From Pseudomonas spelaei (GTDB lineage Bacteria > Pseudomonadota > Gammaproteobacteria > Pseudomonadales > Pseudomonadaceae), in the NCBI RefSeq assembly GCF_009724245.1, contig NZ_WNNK01000014.1, forward strand, positions 1 through 64,000: DNA of 64,000 nt. The letters run 5' to 3'. The translations under genes and the position numbers were made by a program. This document shows, in pieces, positions 43,511 to 52,236 of the stretch. The notes beneath the pieces were generated by a model. The model was not told where the DNA came from. It made no database searches and worked only from the letters and a program-made list of their open reading frames with translations. Each line of letters starts with the position of its first letter. Position 1 is the first letter of the stretch.

Positions 43511-44635
43511 ATGATTGAATTTCTGAGTTTGAAAGACGTTAATGCTGAGTATGCAGTTCAGTTGAAAGAAGCGTGCGCCCGAGTCATTGACTCGGGTTGG
43601 TATGTGCAAGGCGTTGAGCTAGCTACTTTCGAAAAACGCTTTGCTCAGATGTGCGGCGTCAAGCATTGCTTGGGTGTTGCTAATGGTCTTGATGCACTAT
43701 CGCTGACTTTACGGGCTTGGAAAATACTTGGAAAGTTGCAGGAAGGCGATGAGGTTATCGTTCCTGCCAACACTTACATTGCCAGTATTTTAGCAGTCAC
43801 CGAAAATGGGTTGACCCCTGTATTGGTCGAGCCCGATGAGAAAACGCTGAACATTTCTCCTGCATTAGTGAGGGCAGCGATAACGCCGCGCACAAAAGTG
43901 ATTATTCCTGTTCATTTGTATGGTCAACTGGCTGACATGCAAGAGATTCAGGATATCGCGGCCGAGCATAAGTTACTTGTACTCGAAGACGCTGCGCAGG
44001 CCCACCTCGCGAGCATAGATGCTACACCGGCGGGAAGTTGGGGAGATGCCGGAGCGTTTAGTTTTTATCCAGGCAAAAACCTGGGAGCATTGGGTGATGC
44101 TGGTGCTGTGACGACCAACGATGATGAGTTGGCTGATGTGATCAAAGCATTGCGAAACTATGGCTCTCATAAGAAATACGAGAATATCTACCCAGGTGTA
44201 AATAGTCGTCTGGATGAAATTCAGGCGGCGATGTTGAGTGTTAAGTTGAACTACCTTCAGTCTAACACGGGGAGTCGTAGGGTTGTTGCGGATGTGTATA
44301 TGAAAGGTATAAATAATCCGCTTATAACATTGCCGTTGGATAAAAAAACTTCGGCTCTTACCTTGGAAAGTCATGTTTGGCATTTGTTTGTCATTCGCTG
44401 TGAGGCTCGAGACGAGCTACATCAGTATCTCGCGAATGCAGGGGTTCAAACTCTCATTCATTATCCTATTCCCCCCCACAAACAAAAAGCGTACAGCGAC
44501 TGGAATAGTCTTTCGTTTCCACTGACAGAAAAAATTCACGATCAAATTCTAAGTCTGCCCATCGGCCCGACTATGAGTCTGGCTGATGCGAAGGTAGTGG
44601 TTGATGCTTGCAATAGTTTTGTCGGGCGCGGTTGA
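43511..44635 (+). CDS. fdtB: DegT/DnrJ/EryC1 sugar aminotransferase (FdtB-like)
   Basis: A 374-aa PLP aminotransferase. The PLP Lys189 is in SFYPGKNLGALGDAGAV, the form typical of enzymes that aminate dTDP-3-keto-6-deoxyhexoses (FdtB/QdtB/DesV), with the substrate-loop SRLDEIQAAML. The predicted product is dTDP-3-amino-3,6-dideoxy-hexose (Fuc3N or Qui3N, depending on the stereochemistry set by the ketoisomerase domain upstream). FdtB versus QdtB cannot be told from sequence alone by eye. Confidence 0.82.
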   Translation: MIEFLSLKDVNAEYAVQLKEACARVIDSGWYVQGVELATFEKRFAQMCGVKHCLGVANGLDALSLTLRAWKILGKLQEGDEVIVPANTYIASILAVTENGLTPVLVEPDEKTLNISPALVRAAITPRTKVIIPVHLYGQLADMQEIQDIAAEHKLLVLEDAAQAHLASIDATPAGSWGDAGAFSFYPGKNLGALGDAGAVTTNDDELADVIKALRNYGSHKKYENIYPGVNSRLDEIQAAMLSVKLNYLQSNTGSRRVVADVYMKGINNPLITLPLDKKTSALTLESHVWHLFVIRCEARDELHQYLANAGVQTLIHYPIPPHKQKAYSDWNSLSFPLTEKIHDQILSLPIGPTMSLADAKVVVDACNSFVGRG

Positions 44636-44642
44636 TACTTAA

Positions 44643-45911
44643 ATGACGCTGATAAAGACAAGCTTGCTGAACGGTATTGCAGTACTGGTCAAGATGCTTA
44701 CTCTTCTTGGCCTGAATAAAGTGCTTGCCGTTTATGTAGGGCCCGTTGGGTACGCATCACTGGGACAGTTCCAGAATGCGATCCAGATGATTACTACCTT
44801 CGCCAGTGGCGCTATCAATACTGGCGTCACCAAATACACCGCGGAATATCACGATGATGAACTAAAGCAGCAAGCTGTTTGGCGAACGGCAGGGACTATC
44901 GTGGTGGTAGGTTCACTGTTTACCAGCGTCATAATTGCTCTATTTAGCGATTCGCTAGCATCATGGGTCTTCGGCAAAGAAGGTCTGGGTGGGGTGTTTG
45001 TTTGGTTTGCAGCGACGCTATTGCTGTTTACACTCAACGCTCTTTTACTTGCGATATTGAACGGAAAGAAGGAGCTTCTTCGTTACGTGCTTTCGAATAT
45101 CGCCGGAAGTGTACTGGCATTCGTGGTAACAACGGGTATGTCGATCTATTATGGGCTGTATGGTGCACTGGTTGCACTGGCAGTCTATCAATCGATTAAT
45201 TTTTTCGTGACATTGTTAGTTTGCTGGGAAGCGCCCTGGTTCAAAGTAAAGTACTTGTTCGGAGAAGTTGATCGGGGTGTACTTATCAACTTTACCAAGT
45301 TTACGGCCATGGCGTTAACCTCAGCGACATGCGTTCCAATTAGTCATATTTTGGTGCGGAATCATTTGGGGGATACACTTGGTTGGGCTGCCGCCGGTTA
45401 TTGGGAGGCTATCTGGCGATTGAGTTCCGCCTATTTGATGCTGGTGACCACGACGCTGAGTGTTTATTACCTACCAAAACTGTCAGAGCTGAAGACTTAT
45501 GAGGGCATCAAGCAAGAAATAATCCAAGGATATAAGATGATTCTGCCCTGCGCTGCAATTTGTGGCCTTGTGATTTATCTATTCCGCGATCTGATTATCA
45601 ATTTGTTGTTCACCGATGATTTTCTTCCAATGCGGGATCTTTTTGCATGGCAGATGTTCGGTGACACATTGAAAATTGGCAGTTGGATTCTGGCTTATTT
45701 GATGTTGGGGAAGGCGATGTTCAAGCTTTTCATCGTCACGGAAGTTTTAGGATCGGTAGGGTTTTATGTGTTTTCGATCTGGCTGTCCGGGATTTACGGG
45801 TTGGAAGGGGTCACAATAGCACATGCCCTGACTTACGCACTTTATTGGACTGTCATGATTGTTTTTATTACCAGGGAGCTCAAAGGGATGAAGCTTTCGA
45901 CGTCAGAGTGA
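44643..45911 (+). CDS. wzx: O-antigen flippase Wzx (WzxE-like polysaccharide transporter)
   Basis: A 422-aa MATE/MOP-superfamily protein with about twelve hydrophobic segments. The N-terminus LLNGIAVLVKMLTLLGLNKVLAVYVGP resembles the WzxE branch that flips units containing dTDP-derived amino sugars. It would move undecaprenyl-PP-linked O units across the inner membrane. It is 7 bases after fdtB, so the two are cotranscribed. Confidence 0.87.
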   Translation: MTLIKTSLLNGIAVLVKMLTLLGLNKVLAVYVGPVGYASLGQFQNAIQMITTFASGAINTGVTKYTAEYHDDELKQQAVWRTAGTIVVVGSLFTSVIIALFSDSLASWVFGKEGLGGVFVWFAATLLLFTLNALLLAILNGKKELLRYVLSNIAGSVLAFVVTTGMSIYYGLYGALVALAVYQSINFFVTLLVCWEAPWFKVKYLFGEVDRGVLINFTKFTAMALTSATCVPISHILVRNHLGDTLGWAAAGYWEAIWRLSSAYLMLVTTTLSVYYLPKLSELKTYEGIKQEIIQGYKMILPCAAICGLVIYLFRDLIINLLFTDDFLPMRDLFAWQMFGDTLKIGSWILAYLMLGKAMFKLFIVTEVLGSVGFYVFSIWLSGIYGLEGVTIAHALTYALYWTVMIVFITRELKGMKLSTSE

Positions 45912-45980
45912 TTGACGGTGTTGGCTGTCGGTGAATTTTTATTTGTCGGATGTTTTTAGTAACAGGTGAGGAGCGAATTT

Positions 45981-46946
45981 TTGACTGCGTATAGCCCAAA
46001 AGTTTCTGTAATGATAATTACATATAATCAAGAAAATTTGATTGCAGAAACAATACAGAGCGTGCTGGATCAGGACTATCCAAATCTTGAGATTGTGGTA
46101 GCAGATGATGCTTCCACGGATGGAACCGCAAAAGTCATTCTCGAGTTTCAGTGTAAATATCCTGAAATAGTTAAGCCAGTACTGAATAAAAAAAATTTGG
46201 GAATTACTGGTAACTCCAATGCGGCTTTTTTTGCATGCACTGGAGAGCTAATTGCTTTGCTGGGGGGAGATGATCTATTCCTACCGGGAAAAATCTCGTC
46301 ACAAGTCGAGGTTTTTAATGATCCCGCAGTAGTGTTGTCTTACCATCCTGTTGAGATATTTGATCATCATACTAATGAAACGATATTTATCACTAACTCG
46401 ACAAAGAAAGAAGAAATTAAAGATGTCTATGAGTTGATCTCGAAGGGTGGTATCCCGGGCGCTTCATCTGTCATGGTTCGAAAAAGCAATTGCCCTGCAC
46501 ACGGCTTCCATCCTGCGTTTCCTGTTGTATCCGATTGGATTTTTTGTATTGAGGTGGCTGCGACGGGCCAGGTGAGGGAGTTGGCGGGCGTCTACGGCAA
46601 ATACAGAAAGCACGGCTTAGGTGCGAGTGATCGGACGTTAGAGCTATTGGATGAGTCTCTCCGAACATTGGAAATCATTTCCAAACAGTATCCAGAGGAT
46701 GTTCGGATGCAAGCAGCATGTGCTCGGGGTGGTCAGCGTTATATCGCAGGCGAGCTTTTTCGCCAGGTAATAAAGGGTGACGTAGCTAATGTTGCGCGCC
46801 TCGAAAATTATATGCTTACCTATACTAAATCGAGTCGATATTTATTTGTAAAGCTTGTATTTGTCTTCCTCAAAAACAAGATATTCTTGACGGTCGCGTC
46901 GGTACCGCTGGCACATTTTAAAAATTTTCTCAAAAAGCGTGCGTAG
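45981..46946 (+). CDS. Family 2 glycosyltransferase
   Basis: A GT-A fold enzyme of about 321 aa that should add a sugar to the lipid-linked O unit at the cytoplasmic face. The N-terminal VSVMIITYNQENLIAETIQSV, the ADDASTDGT nucleotide-binding segment and the metal-site GGDD (in LIALLGGDDLF) are all present. I take the TTG at 45981 as start because GGTGAGGAG at 45965-45973 lies 7 bases upstream; an in-frame GTG at 45966 is inside that ribosome site. The donor sugar is unknown. AT-rich, unlike the housekeeping genes. Confidence 0.87.
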   Translation: MTAYSPKVSVMIITYNQENLIAETIQSVLDQDYPNLEIVVADDASTDGTAKVILEFQCKYPEIVKPVLNKKNLGITGNSNAAFFACTGELIALLGGDDLFLPGKISSQVEVFNDPAVVLSYHPVEIFDHHTNETIFITNSTKKEEIKDVYELISKGGIPGASSVMVRKSNCPAHGFHPAFPVVSDWIFCIEVAATGQVRELAGVYGKYRKHGLGASDRTLELLDESLRTLEIISKQYPEDVRMQAACARGGQRYIAGELFRQVIKGDVANVARLENYMLTYTKSSRYLFVKLVFVFLKNKIFLTVASVPLAHFKNFLKKRA

Positions 46947-46988
46947 TATGATGATAGTTTAATGTGGCTCACATAGGTCGGGTGGGAT

Positions 46989-48209
46989 ATGTTTAAGGTT
47001 TTAGAGTTTAGGAACATGTATCTGCTGCCAGTACTGGCAATGGCGATATTTTATATCCTTCCATCACTATTGGGTGTTTTCTTTGGTGAGCGTGATCAAG
47101 CACCGGTTTTACTATTCCTCTCGGTGTTGAGTATTCTGTCTTACTTATTGTTTTATATATTGTTTTCAGGTTATTGGTTTTCGCGATTACTTAATACGAT
47201 TCCGAAACTTCCTATGAGTTGGAGGGTGTTTAATCTAACTATCCTTGGGATTTATTTTGCTGTCATTCTTTACGCCTCATTAACTGCGCCAGGAATAGCC
47301 TTGTTTGCAGCGTTCAAGGGGGTGGGGCTCGCGGAGTTATCTGGTCTGCGTGAGGAGTTTCTGAGGACGCGCGAAGGTTCTGAGCGAATACTGACATATA
47401 TTTACGCAATAGGTGTTACATCGTTAGTTCCGCTTGTGATTACTCAAATGTTCGTGGATAAAGCACGACGTCGTTTTTGGGTCTTGTTCGCTTTTATTTT
47501 TACTTTATTGCTGACGCTGGAGAAGGGCCGGGCATTGGTGGCGATGATCCCGTTGATTATTTTGTTTGTAAACGTAGGGAAGAAGAATAAGGCTTATTTA
47601 TCAGTTTTTTATTTGGTAATTGTAATCGCGACTGTTTCGGTGTTGGCGCGCGGGGCCTTAACTTCCGCTGATGCAGCGCCCGCTGAAGAGAGCCCAATGG
47701 CTTCGGTGCCGGTTGAATACAATCTATTTCCTGAAGAGACATCCCAGTTCTACTATTTGATCAATCGGGTTATGTATATCCCCTATCTTACAGCTATCGA
47801 TTGGCTTCGTTATAAGGATGAGGTTCTCTCAGGCGAAAGTGTCTCGGGTCGATCCATCGGCCTTATTGCTTTTTTAATGGGCGAGCCTAAGATTAATCTT
47901 GAGCAGGAAGTGTTTGCTTTCGAATGGGGACAGAATGAAACAGGGACGGGATCGGCGAATACAGTATTTTATGTCGATGCATTTCTGAATTTTGGTTACT
48001 TTGGCGTTATTCTTTATTCGGCAATCTTGGCGCTGTTTGTGAGAATTTGCATACGCTCTGGAAATACTGCTTTGTGTGCATGCTTGGGTATCTCCATTTG
48101 CACTCTGACTCTGAATGCGCTTCCAGCGGTTCTATTTAGTGGTGGGTTGGCATTTTTGGTTTTTATTGCCCTTTTCTTTAAAGGGAAAAGGCCCGCCTAT
48201 TTGGCGTAG
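46989..48209 (+). CDS. wzy: O-antigen polymerase Wzy
   Basis: A 406-aa very hydrophobic protein with about eleven membrane segments and one large periplasmic loop (about residues 225-320, containing FPEETSQFYYLINRVMYIPYLTAIDW). The topology fits Wzy-type polymerases, which are otherwise too diverse for motif calls. Its place between flippase and transferases, with wzz upstream, supports the assignment. It would join O units on the periplasmic side. Confidence 0.8.
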   Translation: MFKVLEFRNMYLLPVLAMAIFYILPSLLGVFFGERDQAPVLLFLSVLSILSYLLFYILFSGYWFSRLLNTIPKLPMSWRVFNLTILGIYFAVILYASLTAPGIALFAAFKGVGLAELSGLREEFLRTREGSERILTYIYAIGVTSLVPLVITQMFVDKARRRFWVLFAFIFTLLLTLEKGRALVAMIPLIILFVNVGKKNKAYLSVFYLVIVIATVSVLARGALTSADAAPAEESPMASVPVEYNLFPEETSQFYYLINRVMYIPYLTAIDWLRYKDEVLSGESVSGRSIGLIAFLMGEPKINLEQEVFAFEWGQNETGTGSANTVFYVDAFLNFGYFGVILYSAILALFVRICIRSGNTALCACLGISICTLTLNALPAVLFSGGLAFLVFIALFFKGKRPAYLA

Positions 48210-48222
48210 GGAAAATTAGGAG

Positions 48223-49365
48223 ATGAGTATGTCTAAAATTGTTTTGGTTACCGGCGGTGCTGGGTTCATAGGGTCGCATTTGATACCAAAGCTGCAGGCT
48301 CATGGGTATCGAATCAGAGTTCTGGATCCGCTCACTGTTCAAGTGCATGGTGTCCTTCCTCAAGACCTCGATTGGTTGGCTGGCGAGGGTATTGAATTTA
48401 TCCGCGGTAGCGTGACGAGCAAGGAAGACTGGACCCGTAGTCTGGAGGGTGTGCATGCGGTTGTCCATCTGGCGGCCGAAACTGGTACTGGTCAGTCGAT
48501 GTATGAAATTGCCAAGTACAATGAGGTCAACTCTCAGGGGACGGCATTGATGTTTGAAGTCCTCAGCAGGATGACGACGCATCAGGTCAAGCGTATCGTC
48601 TTATCTTCGAGCCGTTCGGTGTATGGAGAGGGCGCTTATGTAAATCCTGAAAGTGGTATGCGTGTTTGCCCTTCTGCACGAACGGCTGATGCGCTGAACT
48701 TGCAACAATGGGAGCCAGTTTGCCCACTTTCGGGGGCTCAGTTGCAATTGGTCCCTACGAAAGAAACTGATCAGATTGCACCGTCTTCTTTCTATGCAGC
48801 GACTAAGTATGCGCAGGAAGATCTTGTTCGTATCGGCTGCCAGTCGATGGGCATCGGCTATACAATTTTTCGCTTGCAGAACGTCTACGGCGAGCGCCAA
48901 TCTTTGAACAACCCTTACACCGGGATCCTGTCGATCTTCTCAACAAAGATTCGCCGGGACAGCGTCCTGCCATTATTCGAGGACGGGCTTGAAAGTCGCG
49001 ATTTTGTCCACGTGGATGATGTGACAGACGCGTTGCTCGCCGGCCTGACGGTCACGGAGTCTCCGAATGCCATTATCAACGTGGGTAGTGGAGTGGCGAC
49101 TTCAGTCAAGGAGGTCGCTGAGGAACTGACTAAAGCTTTTGGTAAAGAGCCTAATGTAACAGTGACGGGGCAATTCCGTATTGGTGATATTCGTCATAAC
49201 TACGCAGATATTGAGCGACTGATATCTCTGCTAGGTGTTGTCCCTAAAGTTAGTTTGAAAGAGGGACTGAAGCGTTTTGCCACCTGGGTGTTGTCGCAAC
49301 CTCTGCCGGAAGACCAGCTTGAGAAAGCTAATCAAGAGCTTCGTGCTCGTAAATTGATGAACTAA
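48223..49365 (+). CDS. Extended SDR nucleotide-sugar epimerase, dTDP-L-rhamnose 4-epimerase-like
   Basis: A 380-aa extended short-chain dehydrogenase. It has the NAD loop VTGGAGFIGSHL, catalytic Tyr and Lys in FYAATKYAQE, and the segments ETGTGQSMYEIAKYNEVN and NPYTGILSIFSTKI. These are characteristic of the branch that includes WbiB, which turns dTDP-L-rhamnose into dTDP-6-deoxy-L-talose. If so, the O antigen contains 6-deoxy-L-talose, and the RmlC domain upstream serves this branch. RmlD is not in the window. A different nucleotide-sugar substrate cannot be excluded. Confidence 0.68.
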   Translation: MSMSKIVLVTGGAGFIGSHLIPKLQAHGYRIRVLDPLTVQVHGVLPQDLDWLAGEGIEFIRGSVTSKEDWTRSLEGVHAVVHLAAETGTGQSMYEIAKYNEVNSQGTALMFEVLSRMTTHQVKRIVLSSSRSVYGEGAYVNPESGMRVCPSARTADALNLQQWEPVCPLSGAQLQLVPTKETDQIAPSSFYAATKYAQEDLVRIGCQSMGIGYTIFRLQNVYGERQSLNNPYTGILSIFSTKIRRDSVLPLFEDGLESRDFVHVDDVTDALLAGLTVTESPNAIINVGSGVATSVKEVAEELTKAFGKEPNVTVTGQFRIGDIRHNYADIERLISLLGVVPKVSLKEGLKRFATWVLSQPLPEDQLEKANQELRARKLMN

Positions 49366-49377
49366 GGCGATATTTCA

Positions 49378-49938
49378 ATGGGACAGAACGGGATGAGTAT
49401 CTGCTCGTTATTACGTGCCGATATCCAACGGCAAAGAGAATTATTTGGCGCTCCGCCTCTCAAGTCCAGAGTAAAACTGCTGTTGAGTATGTTTTCTCCA
49501 AGGTTTGCCCCCGTTCTGCTCTATAGACTGGCCTACAAGTGCCAGATGAATGGGTTGAGGCCGTTTGCAAAGTTGTTTTCATTACTTAATTTTTTAGTAT
49601 TCGGTATTGAAATAGCAACGGTTTGCAAGATTGGACCTGGACTGTTTTTTCCCCACACCCAAGGCACCGTTATTGGTGCTGTGAGTATTGGAAAAAATGC
49701 TGTTATTTACCAAGGTGTAACCCTTGGAGCGAGGGATTTAGACTTTACTTATACGGCGGATCATCGCCCTGTAATTGGGGATAATGTATTGGTGGGGGCA
49801 GGTGCTAAGGTCTTGGGCGGGTTGTTCATTGGTAACAATGTTACCGTGGGTGCTAACGCTGTTTTGTTAACGTCTGCTGCGGACAACGTGACGGTGGCCG
49901 GTATCCCTGCAAAAGTTGTAAAAGTGACGGAAAAATAG
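49378..49938 (+). CDS. Left-handed beta-helix acetyltransferase (CysE-like)
   Basis: A 186-aa hexapeptide-repeat acetyltransferase with an N-terminal helical part and repeats such as IGKNAVIYQGVTLGARD and IGDNVLVGAGAKVLGGLFIGNNVTVGANAVLL, ending GIPAKVVKV. It resembles serine acetyltransferase-type enzymes often found in polysaccharide loci, where they O-acetylate a sugar. It could alternatively N-acetylate the 3-amino sugar, as FdtC does. The gap to the next gene is one base. A second possible start is the ATG at 49393. Confidence 0.78.
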   Translation: MGQNGMSICSLLRADIQRQRELFGAPPLKSRVKLLLSMFSPRFAPVLLYRLAYKCQMNGLRPFAKLFSLLNFLVFGIEIATVCKIGPGLFFPHTQGTVIGAVSIGKNAVIYQGVTLGARDLDFTYTADHRPVIGDNVLVGAGAKVLGGLFIGNNVTVGANAVLLTSAADNVTVAGIPAKVVKVTEK

Positions 49939-49939
49939 C

Positions 49940-50944
49940 ATGAGTTTTTCACTGGGCAATAAAAAAATCCTATATGTGGCTCCTCGGTTTTTTGGCTATG
50001 AGAACGAGATCCGCGACGAACTGACCCGACGCGGGGCTGACGTTACCTTCCTGCTTGACCGTCCCTTTGAGTCCGCACTCCTGAAAGCGGTAACTCGCGT
50101 TCGCCGGAGTTGGGTCATGGGAGCAGCAGATCGATATTATGCAGAGGAAATGAAGTCGTTGGCGGACCGTGACTTCGATTATGTTTTTGTAGTAAATGGA
50201 CAAACGTTGTCGACAGAAACTCTCGCACAATGGCGTTCGTTTTATCCTCGTGCGAAGTTTATTCTTTATATGTGGGATTCGTTCCGTAATCGTCGCTTGA
50301 TTTTGAATAATGTACCTTATTTTGACCATGTTTTTTCGTTTGATCGAGATGACGCTGAGAAGTACTCTTTGAATTTTAGGCCTCTATTTTTCTCAGCAGG
50401 ATTCGAATCAGTTGTGCCCCATGAAAAACGCTACGATATTAGCTTTATCGGCACGGCACACTCCGATCGTTTTTCAATTGTTAGACAGATTGACAATGGT
50501 TTGGACGTTACAGCAAAAAGGTTTTGGTACTTATATTTGCAAGCACCTTGGGTGTTCTGGTTGTATCGAGTAATCAACTCGGGATTCCGGAGTGCACGTC
50601 GTTCCGACTTTAAGTTTGAGTCGATTTCCAAAGCTGATGTTCAGTCCGTCTTCAATGCATCTGATGCGATATTGGATATTGAACACCCGCAGCAGACAGG
50701 GTTGACTATGCGGACCCTAGAAACATTAGGGGCTAGAAAGAAGTTGGTCACGACTAATAAAAACGTGAAAAACTATGACTTCTATTTTGAAGGAAATATA
50801 TGTGTTGTCGACCGAAAACAGCCTAGGATACCTCAAGACTTCTTCAGTATTCCTTATGTCGATGTCCCACCTCAGGTATATAATCGCTACCGATTGGCAG
50901 GTTGGGTCGATGAGATATTTGGGTCTGCCGATGCAGACGAATAG
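49940..50944 (+). CDS. Glycosyltransferase, GT-B type (CgeB/DUF3880-like)
   Basis: A 334-aa protein with the N-terminal KKILYVAPRFFGYENEIRDEL strand-loop and the C-terminal HPQQTGLTMRTLETLGARKKLVTTNKNVKNYDFY segment, which resembles the donor-binding half of GT-B glycosyltransferases with spore-protein-like (CgeB) domains. It probably adds one sugar of the O unit. Donor and acceptor are unknown. It is the last gene before a 190-base gap that leads into the initiating transferase. Confidence 0.72.
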   Translation: MSFSLGNKKILYVAPRFFGYENEIRDELTRRGADVTFLLDRPFESALLKAVTRVRRSWVMGAADRYYAEEMKSLADRDFDYVFVVNGQTLSTETLAQWRSFYPRAKFILYMWDSFRNRRLILNNVPYFDHVFSFDRDDAEKYSLNFRPLFFSAGFESVVPHEKRYDISFIGTAHSDRFSIVRQIDNGLDVTAKRFWYLYLQAPWVFWLYRVINSGFRSARRSDFKFESISKADVQSVFNASDAILDIEHPQQTGLTMRTLETLGARKKLVTTNKNVKNYDFYFEGNICVVDRKQPRIPQDFFSIPYVDVPPQVYNRYRLAGWVDEIFGSADADE

Positions 50945-51135
50945 CGGTCCATCTTCCAGTAAGTCTTGGGAGTGCAGCAGTAGGGCATTGGATCGTTTTT
51001 TTCATTTTCGGCTACATTATCGAAGGTGACTCATAAACCCTTGCTCGGGGAGCGTTTAGTGGCCCCAGGCGGTAAGACCGGTCAGAGTTGTTTTTTTGTT
51101 CCGGGCGTATTAGGGCGAACGTAATGGAGTTTTAT

Positions 51136-52149
51136 ATGTTGTGGTGGTTTCTGCCTGTTCTGGCCGTGGTCTCCCTGGGGCTGACTTGGATGCTTCGCCG
51201 TTACGCGCTGGCCAGCAGTTTAATTGATGTGCCGAATGCACGTAGTTCCCATACCGTTCCGACTCCGCGGGGGGGGGGCGTTGCGATCGTTCTGAGCTTT
51301 CTGGCCGCACTGCCTGTTTTGGGGCTTATGGACAGAATGCCGTGGGAGGGAGTGTGGGCATTTCTTGGGGCGGGTGCACTGGTAGCCGTTTTGGGGTTCC
51401 TGGATGATCACGGTCACATCGCCGCTCGTTGGAGGCTGCTCGGGCATTTCACTGCTGCATTTTGGGTTTTGTTCTGGTTGGGTGGTTTGGCGCCTGTTTC
51501 TATCTTCGGATTCATTCTCGAGCTAGGCCCACTGGGTTATGCGCTGGCAGCCTTATATCTGGTGTGGATGCTCAATCTTTATAATTTTATGGATGGCATT
51601 GATGGCATTGCAAGCGTCGAGGCTGTTTGTGTGTGTTTGAGCATTGCGCTGCTCTACAGTATTGGCGGGGCTTTTGATTTACTGTGGGGGCCGATGTTGC
51701 TTGCGTTCTCTGTCCTGGGTTTTCTTTACTGGAATTTCCCTCCAGCGAAGATTTTCATGGGAGACGCGGGAAGCGGATTTCTAGGCATTACCCTCGCTGC
51801 ACTTTCTTTGCAGGGAGGCTGGAGCTCTTCCGTATACTTCTGGGCTTGGTTGATTTTGCTGGGCGTTTTTATTGTCGACGCTACCGTCACGCTTGTGCGC
51901 CGGCTCATTCGGGGGGAGAAAGTTTATGAGGCGCACCGTAGCCACGGTTACCAATTTGCATCTCGTCGATATGGCAGGCACCTGCCGGTAACATTGGTGA
52001 CCGGACTGATCAACGTCGTTTGGCTGTTGCCTATAGCCTACCTGGTTGTAAAGACCGGTTTAGATGGTTTGACTGGGGTGTTGATTGCTTATGTACCTTT
52101 GGTGCTCTTGGCCTTAAAGTTCAGGGCTGGAGAGGCTGAGGTGCGTTAA
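51136..52149 (+). CDS. wbpL: WbpL-type undecaprenyl-phosphate sugar-1-phosphate transferase
   Basis: A 337-aa polytopic membrane enzyme of the WecA/MraY/WbpL family that starts O-unit synthesis by moving a HexNAc-1-P (FucNAc, QuiNAc or GlcNAc) to undecaprenyl phosphate. It has DVPNARSSHTVPTPRGGGVAIV, the Asp pair in LGFLDDHG, the catalytic NLYNFMDGIDGIA and FMGDAGSGFLG, and the HRSHGYQFASRR loop. I chose the ATG at 51136 (MLWWFLP) with GGAG seven bases before; an ATG at 51124 is also possible. WbpL normally precedes WbpM in Pseudomonas, as here. Confidence 0.88.
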   Translation: MLWWFLPVLAVVSLGLTWMLRRYALASSLIDVPNARSSHTVPTPRGGGVAIVLSFLAALPVLGLMDRMPWEGVWAFLGAGALVAVLGFLDDHGHIAARWRLLGHFTAAFWVLFWLGGLAPVSIFGFILELGPLGYALAALYLVWMLNLYNFMDGIDGIASVEAVCVCLSIALLYSIGGAFDLLWGPMLLAFSVLGFLYWNFPPAKIFMGDAGSGFLGITLAALSLQGGWSSSVYFWAWLILLGVFIVDATVTLVRRLIRGEKVYEAHRSHGYQFASRRYGRHLPVTLVTGLINVVWLLPIAYLVVKTGLDGLTGVLIAYVPLVLLALKFRAGEAEVR

Positions 52150-52236
52150 GCAGTTTGTCCTTGGGTTTGTAGCAATATGAGCCTTCAGGTTGAAGTGTTG
52201 ACGGTGTACACGAAAAAATGGGACTAGGTGCTCAAG

